Source: Rhipicephalus microplus (lineage: Eukaryota; Arthropoda; Arachnida; Ixodida; Ixodidae). Taken from it: a stretch of DNA of 64,000 nucleotides. Location of the stretch: positions 81,245,500-81,309,499 of the forward strand of contig NC_134700.1 in the NCBI RefSeq assembly GCF_043290135.1. The letters run 5' to 3'. The notes beneath the pieces were generated by a model. The model ran no database searches. It saw nothing but the letters and a program-made list of their open reading frames with translations, and was not told the origin of the DNA. The stretch's first letter is position 1. Every line of letters begins with the position of its first letter. This document shows, one piece after another, positions 33,960-44,454 of the stretch. The position numbers and the translations under genes were made by a program.

Positions 33960-34450
33960 TAACGTGCCGATGGCTGGCGTGGAAGAGCACTTTATGCTTT
34001 TAGCATTTCTGGCCTTTTATGAGCTATTGATTGACCACGTCAATAAGCGCTTTAAAAGGAATCGGCACACCTTAGAGATGCTTGCCTCGCTTCTGCAACA
34101 GAACATTCCCGAATCTACCACTCTTACCGCTGGCGAGATGTTTACTGGCGTGTATACTCGAACATTATCTCAACTTCAGCATTGCAAGTGGAGTCAGCAG
34201 TATAGGCTGCGAAATCGAAGCGAGAGAAGTGAGAAACGCGAGCATGTATGCGGTGCAAGCATTTCCCTATTGCCCCGAGGTGTTCTTCCGAAACGTGCAT
34301 CATCTTCTAAAGATTCCCGCAACTCTGCTTGTGAGCTCAGCTAAAGCAGAACGCTTTTTGTCATCGCTGAGACGTCAAAACTTGTACCCGAGAGCTACAG
34401 CAACACATGAAAGATTGTGTGGATTTTTCTCGGAACATCCACCGTAAAAT
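33960..34450 (+). pseudogene. hAT transposase C-terminal dimerisation domain
   Basis: Frame one (33925-34344) reads AGVEEHFMLLAFLAFYELLIDHVNKRFKRNRHTLEMLASLLQQNIPE, matching the region before the hAT C-terminus. A shifted frame (to 34447) continues FPYCPEVFFRNVHHLLKIPATLLVSSAKAERFLSSLRRQNLYPRATATHERL, the hAT dimerisation motif where the family has L-P-V-S-S-A-x-A-E-R-S-F-S-x-L-R-R. The frame change near 34200 and the loss of the catalytic core make it non-functional. The style is closest to hAT proteins associated with THAP or MYM zinc fingers. Confidence 0.78.
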
Positions 34451-34639
34451 ACAAGTCCGTTCGGAAGACATTCTCTCTGTTCTTTAGCGGGAACGTAGTC
34501 GGCTTCAGCTGAATGTGTGTGTAATATCAACGATAGGCACTTGCTCAATCAATGATGAGGATATTTTTGGATTGAGATGTTCTGAACAACAGTAAAAACA
34601 TGGCTGCTAGTGATGAATTAACGGGGTTTAAAATCTGAT

Positions 34640-35240
34640 GGGCGACTTCCATTTCAAGGCACAAAAGAAGCAGTTTGGCGACCAGGCAGTAGGAGATCAT
34701 GGCAACGGTACTAGAAATGCCAGAGGGGAATATTAGTGGAATTCACAGAACGCAATAATATACAGATCTTGAATACCTCCTACCGAAAAAGAGAGAACAG
34801 TAAGTGGACATGAAGGAGCCCTAATGGCGAAAGCAAGAACAAATAAACTTTACACTGAGTACACACCCAGGCCTCATGCAGGATGTGGAAGTGCTTGGCA
34901 AGGTACGATGCTGTGACTATAGAGTGGTACGGTTTCGAATCGGCCTGGGCTTGCAAAAGGAACGACAGAAACTGATACGCAAGAAGCCAATAAATGAGCT
35001 AGCACTGAGAAGGAAAGTACAGGAATTCAGAGTCTCACTTCAGAACAGGTACTGGGTTCTTATCGAGGAAACCAGCCTTAGATCTGACGCAATGATTAAT
35101 AATCTGACGAGTATCATTACGGAGTGTGTAGTGGAAGTTCAAGGTGCGGTACTTAGACAGGACACTGGCAAGCTGTCCCGGGAGACGAAGAACCTCATTA
35201 AAAAGCGTCAAATCAAGGCTTTTCTAAAGCTGTGATTAGC
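34640..35240 (+). pseudogene. RTE-like LINE endonuclease fragment
   Basis: The plus strand reads, in broken frames, AVGDHGNGTRNARGEY, EFTERNNIQILNTSYRKRENSKWTWRSPNGESKNK, then MQDVEVLGKVRCCDYRVVRFRIGLGLQKERQKLIRKKPINELALRRKVQEF (34876-35050). This is the second half of an RTE endonuclease, in which S-D-H-R-L-V-R is degraded to C-D-Y-R-V-V-R. It runs on to about 35240 without reaching RT. It lies inside the hAT relic. Confidence 0.7.
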
Positions 35241-35389
35241 CTGCACGTGTGCCTGAGTTGCACCTTCGTGACTAGACAACACTTCGGAGTGCCTTATACG
35301 TTAGGGCATAAGAAAGTTATATATTGTGCACTCGCATACAAGACGAGTTAGGTGCATAAACCAAATATCTTCTTGCGCGCGTGCACGTG

Positions 35390-35415
35390 TGTTTGTGTGT
35401 GTGTGTGTGTGTGTG
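35390..35415. repeat. (GT)n microsatellite
   Basis: Short GT dinucleotide run with one interruption. Confidence 0.9.
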
Positions 35416-35970
35416 CGGTTGTGTGTGCTTAGATGTTAGGAGAACATGCGAAGGTTAAATAGAAAAGTTTTTCTTTGGGTTGAGTATAGCTTAGCACACG
35501 TACGAATGCGTCACCCTGTAATATGGTTTAACGTGGCCAATCAGACCTTGGAACGGTCTCTGGCTATTTCCATTAAAACGAACCTTTCCCTATTGAAAAT
35601 TATCGTAGTGATCGACCCTGGCGAGATCTGTTCCGGTGGGTACAAGTATGACAACCACTTGAGCAATCATCCCCTCGCCGAGTCAACTTAAAACACTCGT
35701 GGCCGAGATTCACGCCCAAAATCTCACAGAATGCTAAGCCTTGAGAAACATCATGACACCTTTTTCCGTATGCAGACTTTATTCGTTGTAAAATCGTCTA
35801 GTAATGATAATGTGATAGCAGCAGTGCTTAGTTTCTAAATCATGTGAGTGCGAAGCCACAAAAAATAAGTTGAGTAAGTGATAGAGGGGGGGGGGTGTTG
35901 TCAAAAAATGTTTTTTGGGGAAAGGAGGTTTCAGCCCCCCTCCCCCCTTGGCTACGCTACTGGAGCGTAG

Positions 35971-36129
35971 GTTAGCAGACGCTCCTCACGTCGGCGTTCC
36001 GAAGTGAGAGAGGGGTAGCGTAGGGGAAGAGAGAGATATGGTAAGCGGATGCGCATGCGCAGTAAGGCTGCTCACACCAAACACTGGATTGAGCTCGACC
36101 ATAAGCTGCTTCGCGCCCGATAATGGCTG
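35971..36129. other. No recognisable feature
   Basis: Short stretch between the hAT target site and a SINE fragment. Confidence 0.4.
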
Positions 36130-36235
36130 GTGTTGAACGTCTCAAGACCACCGTTGTATAAGAGGTGCCACAGTGGGAGACTCCAGAAATTTCGACTACT
36201 TCAGGTTCCTTCAGTGTGCAACTAAATGGCGTGTT
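36130..36235 (-). mobile_element. Ruka: Degraded Ruka-type SINE fragment
   Basis: Contains GGGAGACTCCAGAAATTTCGACTACTTCAGGTTC, matching the middle of other Ruka copies. Both ends are lost. Confidence 0.5.
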
Positions 36236-36869
36236 TGTAAAAAGCAATAATGGGTCAGGTAGTGCGAAAAATATGAAAAAGCAACCAAGGGACATGTAAG
36301 CGAGAGGAGCGCCAACTATCAACTGCATTTTACTCTGAAACTCTACGTCTATTCGCAACTCAGATAGCCCTCTGTGTGCTACTCTGGTAGACAAAAACGC
36401 CAGGCCTGCACGGAAGGTGCGGCGCCGTCATAGCAAAAGTTAGAATAGCCGCCTTTCAAAGTCTTTTAAAACACTCATTGGGTAACTGCTGCAAGCACAG
36501 TTGCTTGATACCCACTAGGGCATGAACTTTTGGGTAGTAGGCCTGCATTCGCTATGCTATTTTTATTCATTCTACTGAGAAGTGTGGTGTGCGCTACACA
36601 TTTTCAAGAAATTTCATGCCAATTGTTCATGCAGTGGCTGACGACGATGAGGAATTATGGCTGAAATGCGTATGCGCCACAGTAATTAGGGAAACAAAAA
36701 CAAGCTTTTGTAATGTGTTGGAGGATTAGAAGGCCCACTCGTTACACTCTTCGCATTGTGCGACGACTGGTTGTCCTTTCGCTGCTTTAAAACGCGTTCT
36801 AAGTCGTATTAACGTGATTGTTTTCTCGACATCAAGCCTGCCTAAGGCAAGTTCGGCAACAAGTTACAA
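36236..36869. other. No recognised gene
   Basis: Mixed intronic sequence with no motif or tandem structure. Confidence 0.45.
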
Positions 36870-37173
36870 GCACCAGCGTAGCTCAGTGGTAGAATACTGG
36901 GCTGGCATCCAGCGGCCCCGTACTTAAGCCCCACTGTGTCTTGGTTGCAGGGCTTGCCAATAAGTCACAAGCACTGGCGTAGCTAAGTGGTAGAATACTG
37001 GGCTGTCACCCAGCAGATATGGGTTTCGAACCCCACTGTGTCTTTGGTGCTAGATTTTTTTTTCCATTTCGCGTGATGTGGCTAAGGACCCCGGCGGCGG
37101 CGGCAGCAGCAGTGGCGGCGGACAACTTTGCGTGACCCTAGTTGTGGTCTCATAACAGCTTTCGCTGTAAAAC
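36870..37173 (+). mobile_element. tRNA-derived SINE with duplicated tRNA head
   Basis: Two tRNA-like heads about 97 bases apart (36872-36945 and 36968-37046) both read GCGTAGCT-AGTGGTAGAATACTGGGCTG, an A-box context. The second has GGGTTTCGAACCCC as B-box and an anticodon-like loop CTGTCAC (GTC, Asp-like). The second head is followed by a run of nine T, a Pol III terminator. The body then has GTGATGTGGCTAAGGACCCC, a CGG-rich stretch and a 3' end GCTTTCGCTGTAAAAC. Stem mismatches and an extra T in the T-loop region rule out a functional tRNA. Confidence 0.65.
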
Positions 37174-37285
37174 ATGATGGATATGTGGGGTTTAACGTCC
37201 CAAAACCACCATATGAGTATGAGAGACGCCGTAGTGTAGGCCTCCGGAAATTTCGACCATCTGGGTTTTCTAACGTGCACCCAAA
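37174..37285 (-). mobile_element. Ruka: 5'-truncated Ruka-type SINE with perfect TSD
   Basis: The Ruka 3' half only (CCACATATCCAT tail at left, CTGGGTTTTCTAACGTGCACCC at right). It is flanked by perfect TCGCTGTAAAAC at 37162-37173 and 37286-37297. It inserted into the tail of the preceding SINE. Confidence 0.85.
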
Positions 37286-37297
37286 TCGCTGTAAAAC

Positions 37298-38179
37298 CAA
37301 AATGAATGTGCTTAACAGGATCAACGACACACTTTCGCTTGGCGCTGTGCTGAAGTTTCTCGGTTGTGGCGTTAGATCGCGTGCTGCGTCGAAGGGAAAC
37401 ATGGAGTTTCCCTAAAGTTAACTAGAGCCGACTCTGGCGCTACGATCTTTCAGTGACCACGGGAATGATATGTAGTACGGATATTTGCCTAGTCTTTGTA
37501 ATTGCGGGCAGCGAATCATACTTGTGGCTTAGTTTATTGCTGTGTTTCAGTTTTGTTTCGAAGAAAAGAATGAATTCTTTTTGAACTTCGTGACCCAATT
37601 TTAAATCGTAAGCTTGAAAGAAGAAAATTGTGAAGCGGAACCGCTGAAGATTTGCTAACTTGTTTATTACTTGAAAAAAAAAAACTGCTCCAAGCCACAC
37701 GAACACGCACAAAGCCAGAATCACGAAGATTAGAAAAATCCATTTACCACCCGTGATTTCTATGCTCGATCATGTTGGGCTTGGACCTATATACCCCTGA
37801 AGAGTGCACTTTGCTGGCAGTGTCAGAATCCCTGAAGTGCGATTGTAATCGTAGACTTTTGGGGACAGAAAGCGCCATATCACACACTTCTAACAGCTTC
37901 TGGGTACACTGAATGCTTATCTTCGTAGCAATATATTTGATGCAAAAGAAACAGCTTTTTTTCTCTTGTGTGCATCTGTTGCGATTTTTTAACACACGCG
38001 TGGTGCTTGCTTTCGCGATAATATTTGCTGCTGCACATATTATCAGCGGTAACAACTGCTGATTAGCAGCAGTAACAACTGCTGAATCTTGTCAGATTTT
38101 GAACGATGCAACGACACTTGGGAGTGCAGTCTTCCTATCATAGCCAAATATCGACCCGCGCGATGAGCATTGCTGCTGT
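37298..38179. other. No recognised gene
   Basis: Intronic sequence. 37380-37440 (TGGAGTTTCCC, GAGCCGACTCTGGCGCT) resembles a dispersed repeat but has no ends that I can define. Confidence 0.4.
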
Positions 38180-38515
38180 TTATTGTTTGCGTACAAACAC
38201 TGCTTTTTGTTCAGTGAAAGCTTCGTGTGAAATCGCAAAATTTGGGTCTGGTTCGTTGGTCTCCACTTTTCGCTTCCTTGATGTTTGGCGAAGGCTTGAA
38301 GCTCGTGAAGCGGGATCTTTGAGGGACTCCCTTGCACTTGGTTTCATATAGGAAGGATAGTCCTCGAAGAGAGTGGGCGCAGAGTCGGGAAGAAGCTTTC
38401 TGATGCGGCACGCAGACACATAGTCTACATCGCGGAAGTGTCTGCTGTATACGACACACGATGCAGAGTTGTTGTTGATGATTATCGGTTCTCTCTCGCA
38501 ATTTTCTTTTGACAT
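38180..38515 (-). pseudogene. THAP-type zinc-finger fragment
   Basis: Minus-strand frame of 111 codons. It reads SASCVVYSRHFRDVDYVSACRIRKLLPDSAPTLFEDYPSYMK near residues 18-57, then a basic stretch RQTSRKRKVE. THAP domains end with V-C-S-x-H-F, later L-K-x-x-A-V-P-T-I-F. Here the zinc-binding Cys is Tyr (one base change) while His, the Leu-x-Pro and the A-P-T-L-F block remain. The N-terminal C-x-C half is absent upstream. It could be a decayed exon of a host THAP gene or part of a THAP-bearing transposase. The hAT relic at 31.8-36 kb is on the other strand. Confidence 0.45.
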
Positions 38516-38519
38516 TCAG

Positions 38520-40670
38520 CACATAGTTCAGCGTTGATAGGAAATTGGTGAAAAGAAACACCAGGTGTTCTCCCTCAACAGTACTTGCAATACGGAACAC
38601 AACAATACATCATCGCACATCTAATATATATTCATACGTACTGCTCGTACTGAAGGTTGTACGACCATCTTCCCTAGTCGAAAAATCACCGCAAACTGAA
38701 CACTGAGAAAGCTCTGAACAAAATGCAGCCGCGGTGGGCAAATGCCCAAACAAAGGAAGTATCATTAGACGGAAATAAAAATCGGCAAACCTGTTTGTCG
38801 AGCCAAGAGAAAGAAAAAATGCCATTTACTTGCCAAAAAGTTGGGACGTCAGTTTCTCTTCCTAAATATGTTCTTCCACGAACTCAAAGTATAGCGCAGA
38901 AATGATTTGCACTGAAGATTTAAGTTCGAAAGCAAGCGGCTTGCGATCATAAGTAGCTGCATATTTCACATTATTCATGGATGTAGCTGCAGTACGAATG
39001 AACGCAAAAGAGCTCGGGGTCTCCGGAATTAATGTTTACAGGTGGTATTAACACCTTGACAATGCACGCCACTTCTCCATGGCATGCCGTCCGAAGGGTT
39101 TATTCAGCAGCAAAAGTCCACTTCTTTTTTTACTTATAATTTTATCCATTAGAGATACAAGTCACGTACGTGTTTCAAAGAGTTGCCGAGTGGCAGACTG
39201 CGGCTTTTAGCCCTGAAAACTACTACAGATGTATTTGTAAAAATAAAAGAAATAGAAAATGCCAGCAAAGGGAAGGTGCGCTCGTCATTTCTTTAGGCGA
39301 CATTTAATTGCGGCCTCGTTGTCCAACAAGAGCAAGTGCCAAACGTGTTTGGTGCTCACCGCTTGCAAAACAGATGCTGTGTTTATTATCTCTCTATCTT
39401 TCTGGTCGTTGCCAATCCTTTATGCTTCACGCATTATGCTTCGTTAGCCAATTTTCCACATTTTTACTGAGCTTCAGCTTGTATTGTCGACGAGCGCATG
39501 TACACCTAAATTATGCGTCGAGCTATCTGATAACATTAGATTTTTTAGGTGTGAGATGATCCCTCTACCTCCGACTTTTTCAGTAATCCCCCTCCCCCTC
39601 ATAGTCGAGAACCCTTATTCCACGGTTTCACATCAACAATCTCTCTTGTGCCGTGTGCGCGGCGCAGAAGATGCAATGGCAGGGTCGCTGCGCCCCTACC
39701 GCCGACGGGTGGTTAAACATACTCAGAAACTCTCCCGTTGTATTCGCGACGTTTGAGAAGGCCGTAAGGAAAGAAGCTTGCGCAGGTGCAGTCTAGCCTG
39801 GCCGTGGTTATTTGTAAGGAAAGCTAAATGAAAGATATCGGCTCAGGGAGGGCTGGCAGACACGTGCGAGAAAGCTTTTCAGAATGAAAGAAGCTTCCGC
39901 GATCCCTCCGGACACCTGTGTGGGTTTCTGGTAAATCAACACCGTGTCTTTTAGAAGTGGTTCTCAACATCATTCTCGACGATTCATATTCATATGAGAT
40001 TTTGGTGTTGATGTTCTGCTCGCTGAGCCTGGTGTTCACACATGTGCTCGTCACCCAGATGTATTTATGCCTACGTAAATAGAGGAATGCAATAAACAAC
40101 GTCGGAAGTGCAAGGAGCAAGGAAAAGAACATTCAATGCCTATTTGTACACCTATAGTCTTTAGTGAATTTCCTTACTGCACACGCACCTCTGGAGTACT
40201 TGAAAAATGGCGCCCACCTTGTTTTTTCGCAGTGAAAATGGGTTCATTATGACGTGATGCCACCTTTTTGATGCGATGAGATAGCTCAGAGATGTACAGA
40301 GTAGCAAGGAAGTGTTTCCTGTATTACAGTGGCTAGAATAGGGAAGTGTGATGAACGCGCTGGCTAGTGTGTAGTGCTTTGGGAGGAAACCACGAGGTGG
40401 CGCTGGCACACGTTTGCACGTTAATACAACCGTTAAGCGTTAACCGTTATACTGTTAGCCAATTTTCCGCATTTTTACTGAGCTGCATCGGTTCAGACTG
40501 TCGCATTGGATGGACGTGTTTTTTGAGCGCTCCTGATTGACTGCGTAACAAGTGGTTTTGCATGTTTTGAGCTTGTCTTTATAATTATAAGGCAGCAGTT
40601 AAAATCTTTGTAGCACTTATTACAATATACGGCTTTTCGGGGGCCAGTCACCAGGTATTTATTAGTTTGT
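38520..40670. other. No recognised gene
   Basis: About 2.1 kb of intronic sequence. A 35-bp phrase GTTAGCCAATTTTCC(A/G)CATTTTTACTGAGCT occurs twice, near 39445 and 40455, in the same orientation, as the only internal repeat that I noticed. Confidence 0.45.
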
Positions 40671-40694
40671 GAGTGTGTGTGTGTGTGTGTGTGT
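40671..40694. repeat. (GT)n microsatellite
   Basis: Short perfect GT run just upstream of the plus-strand LINE. Confidence 0.9.
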
Positions 40695-40872
40695 TTGATT
40701 TTTCGTTTTTTTGTTGTTTTCCTCCCTCACCACCCCATGGGGGAAGTGCACGTACATTGAAAACACAAATTTTTGTAGTAGAGCTTAGACTTTTTCTTTT
40801 TCGTAAGGTAGGGCTCGAGTTTTGTAATTATCAGCCGAGAGAAGTCATAGGGACTATTGGTGTCAGAAAGAC

Positions 40873-41900
40873 ATGATTAAAAAGACTGTAAAGTGTTCAG
40901 GATGCGGGGTGGGTTTGATAATAGATCCCAGTGTAGAAGCGGATAGAGAAGAGGCTGGCGCGAAGTGTAGGCAATGTGAGGTCGAGGAAAAAATTGAGAA
41001 AATGATGGTTGCCCAGAATGAACTGCTGATGAGAATCACCGAGCTGGAGACGGCATTGGCGACAGAGCAAGGGAAAACGAGGGCAATGGGAGAAAGGCTA
41101 AAGCCTGCCGAGGAAGCACCAGCCAAGGTGAACAAAGGAGTGGCTTACAGAGAGAACAGTAGGGAACCGGCAACCAGAACGACGGAGAAGAAAGAGCAAG
41201 CAAGTTTGAAAAAAAAGGTTCAGCCGGTTCAATTGTCACAAGGCCCAGCTTCAGTGAAGTAGTGGTGGGGCTGGGAGGAGACAAAGCAGCCGGCGTCACA
41301 AGTGCAAGTAACCCCCAGGTGCAGGACACTCAAGCTGAAAAGCCACAGCATGTGATAATCGCCGGGGACTCGAATTTAAATCGATGCACAGAAGCAATCA
41401 AAGAGAGGGTAAGAGAAGACAAGAGGGTTGCAGTAGGGGCGTTTTCAGGACGCAAGCTGGAAGCAGCCATGAGTCAAGGGAGCGCAAAACTCAAACCTAA
41501 ACTCATAGACGAAACCTAGCGATAATTTCAGGCGGTTCGTACGAAGTCGTAATGAAAATATGGCAGAACTAGCGACCACACTGGCGAAAGGGGTCGATAA
41601 CATGCACACCACTTCTCCTCAGGTACAGGTAGTGATATGCACTAGACCGGAGCTACTGGTGCGTGACAGCAACCTGAAAAAAGTGGTTGTCAACGCAAAC
41701 CAAGAGATATGGTGGACTAGTTGAGAGAAAGGCTTTGAGGTGGTGGAAATAAACAGAGAGGTGCATAGGTGGAGTGGTTTTCAACGATACGGAGTTCACG
41801 TCAGTAGGCGGCTAGGTCGTGAGGTGGGTTGGTGACTTGCAGCACGCATAGTAGCTTTTTAGGGGGGCACGTGGGCCCTTCGGGGTGCAGGATAGCTGGT
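40873..41900 (+). pseudogene. LINE ORF1: zinc-binding, coiled coil, SGNH-like
   Basis: The first frame (40873-41262) has a Cys pattern VKCSGCGVGLI...AKCRQCEVEEK in residues 6-40 and then a heptad-rich helix KIEKMMVAQNELLMRITELETALATEQ. After a shift the next frame (41262-41519) has VIIAGDSNLNRCTEAIKERV, the G-D-S block of an SGNH/esterase-like domain, with GAFSGRKLEAAM. Its end, YGVHVSRR near 41790 where the family has D-G-I-H-x-S, is readable past another stop. Such ORF1 proteins bind RNA or lipids in CR1-like elements (family knowledge). Broken by at least three shifts or stops. Confidence 0.7.
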
Positions 41901-42103
41901 AACGAGGAAAACAACCAGGCAGACTTTTTTACAGGCGGTATGGACAGATGCGATGCCAATGTGGCACCAGTACCTAAGATAGGTAGAGTCCAGGGCAGAA
42001 GTAGACGCGGCCACGAGTGCCGAGCCAATAATACATAGGGTGTATTAGCATGTAGGGTGGCAGGAACAGGCTGAAGTGGAAAGAGATAGAAGAACAGCTA
42101 AGG

Positions 42104-42733
42104 GTGGAGAGGCCGATGGTATACGGTTTTGTAGAAACACATCTTAGGGACATGGAACAACCTACTAATAATCCGAACTACGCGCGGGAATATTGTAATA
42201 GAACAGAAGGCAGCAGAAAGGAGGGTGGTATTGGGGCATTCATACAAAAAAGTACAAACTGGCAAAGGGTCAAGCAGGAGTGCAAGGAACATTTATGGCT
42301 AATGAAGAAAGTTGCAGGGCAAATGACACTCCTTGGTTTTGTGTACTTGTGGACGGGAGCAAAGGCCAGAGAAGAAAACCAGGCAATGGTAGAGTGTATA
42401 TCAAAGGACATTGAGGAGTTAAGAGGAGAGTGCGAGATATTTATACTAGAAGATATGAATGCGCACTTAGAAGATACAGATGGGTATGCCGACCCGACAG
42501 GAAAAATTACCATCGATATATTTGAAAGGCATGATTTGATCATTTGCAACAGTACCGAGAAGTGTGAAGGGCAAATAATATGGGAGGTAGGAAGGCTGCA
42601 GTCGACGATAGATTACGCACGGTTGTCACATAGGATGTATGCTAAGCTCAGGGGAATGCACATAGACGAATGGGGCTCCAGAAGTCTGGGTAGTGATCAC
42701 AAACGTATCAAGCTAACTTTTAAAGACCAGTGA
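42104..42733 (+). pseudogene. LINE endonuclease domain
   Basis: 209-codon open frame. It reads YGFVETHLRDMEQP (catalytic E), GGIGAFIQKSTNW, FGVY-like GFVYLWTGA, CEIFILEDMNAHL where the family has G-D-F/M-N (first Gly-Asp replaced by Glu-Asp), QSTIDYARLS, and GSDHKRIKL (D-H). It is complete at the C-terminus but lacks the N-terminal Asn block, which lies in a different frame just upstream. Probably inactive. Confidence 0.75.
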
Positions 42734-44454
42734 AAGTGGGAAGGAGACAAGATGAGCAACTACAGGAAAAAGTTTATTGAGAAAAGCAAATAGAAATAGC
42801 TACTAAACAAATTCAGAAAGTAATCGCTGAGGATGATAAAACAGTGTGGACATACACGAATTTATTTGACTGTTTGAGCTAGAGCTTGCTAAGGCACGTG
42901 ACAAGTCACCCCAAAAAAGAGGACACAAATCCAAAGGTTGGTGGGATAAGGAAGTTGAGAGAGCCATAGCAAAGCGTCAGGAAGCCTCTAGGGAACACAG
43001 ACATGCTAAGCAGCGGGGCGAACCGACAGATTATGTTGGAATAAAATGGGACATCTTTTCAAGCTTTGGAAGGTATGCATACCTTCTGATCAATGAAAAT
43101 ATTAAAAGAAAGGCAGCTCAGTGGCTGGCTGAAGTACATAAAAAAGATAAAAAAGCAACTGCAAAATTTTGGAACGATCTAAACTCTCTAAGAATTGAGA
43201 CGAGCCTAGAGCAGAGGCTTATAACTACAGCCCAAGTTGCTAGGTTTGAAGGGGACGAAGCTATTGAATACATAAGAACAAGTGTGACAGAAAAATTTCA
43301 ACAAAGAAGTGCTTTATGCACCACAATAGACAAGGATAAATCAAGTGGCGCAATGGCTCCATTTTCACAACGGGAGTGGGAAAGGGCCTAGAAAAGAGTT
43401 CCTAGTAGTACATCAACAGGCCCAGATGGCATTCCAGTTATGCTGATAAAGACATTAGGTCTGAAGTCTAAGCAGGCTTTGAGAGAAGCAGTGAGCACAG
43501 TAATATTCGATGGTGAAGATCCCGATTAATGAAAACTTAGCAGGATGAGTATGATCTATAAAGGAAAGGGGGACAAAGCTGACATAAACAACTACCGTCC
43601 TATAACAGTGACATCAGTGGTCTCCGGGCTGGCGATGCAGATTATAAAGGAAAGACTGCAGGCATGGATAGAGAATGAGGGGGTGCTGGGGGAACTGCAG
43701 AATGGGTTTAGGAAACACAGGAGGTTGGAAGAGAATCTGTTCTCACTGACACAGTGCATCTAAATAACAGAAAAGGAACGCAGGCTTCTGTGGCTAACAT
43801 GTTTGGATATCAAGGGAGCGTACAATTGCGTTGTTCAAGAGAAATTGTGGGGAATACTGGACGCACTAGGCGTGGAAGATGGAGTCACTAATATTTTAAA
43901 GAATATCTATAAAAGTAACAACGTAGTTACAAATTGGGAAAAGCAGGTATCCTAGCATGCAGAGGTAAACCGGGGGGTTAGGCAGAGGCGTCCTCTGTCA
44001 TCCTTATTATTCATGATGCACCTACAAGGATTATAGACCAAATTAGAGAGAAGTGGACTGGGCTTCAACCTATCTTTTGCCAAACAAGAAAAACTCGTTG
44101 AACAGGCACTACCAGCATTGATGTACACAGATGATACAGTGCTAATGGCCAACAACAAGGAAGATTTGGAGAGACTGATGAACATCTGTGGTAATGAGGG
44201 AGATAGGTTAGCTTCCAGATTCAGTACGAAAAATCAGCAGTTGATTTTTAGTGACAATGAAGGTAGTGAGCTCAAAATACAGGAGATCACGCTAGAGATA
44301 ACAGATAAATACAATTATCTGGGCGTGTGGATAAACGATGGGGCCGAGTACCTAAGGAAACACGAAATATACGTGACGACGGAAAGTATCAGGAAGGCAG
44401 CGGTGATAAAAAATAGGTCACAGTGGTATTTCAGTATGTATGATTTTGTCAGGT
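42734..44454 (+). pseudogene. LINE reverse transcriptase
   Basis: Broken plus-strand frames carry RT blocks: YKGKGDKADINNYRPITVTSVV near 43550-43620, WIENEGVLGELQNGFRKHRR near 43670-43730, CLDIKGAYNCV near 43805-43835, GVRQRRPLS near 43975, catalytic LMYTDDTVLMANN near 44117-44155, then DKYNYLGVWINDGAEY near 44305-44350. At least six stops or shifts. Palm residues are kept at the Y-x-D-D but the whole is inactive. Confidence 0.8.

Larger units (their letters stand above)
31830..35962 (+). mobile_element. hAT-superfamily DNA transposon relic, 4.1 kb
   Basis: The left end is CGGGGGCGTAGCCAG followed by a T run and a G run. The right end, reverse-complemented, is CAGTAGCGTAGCCAA followed by a G run. 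The shared core GCGTAGCCA resembles hAT termini of the CAGTGGCGTAGCC type. Flanks GAGCTTAG (31822-31829) and GAGCGTAG (35963-35970) form an 8-bp target duplication with one mismatch, the hAT length. Inside lies a degraded hAT dimerisation domain in the same orientation. Later insertions within it are a Ruka SINE (32032-32272) and an RTE-like LINE fragment (34640-35240). Confidence 0.68.

Noticed and set aside
36872..37046. Two functional tRNA genes
   Set aside because: Stem mismatches, an extra base near the T-loop and the attached SINE body show tRNA-derived repeats.
38211..38600. 129-codon minus-strand frame
   Set aside because: It overlaps the THAP-like frame, and only the other frame carries the motif.
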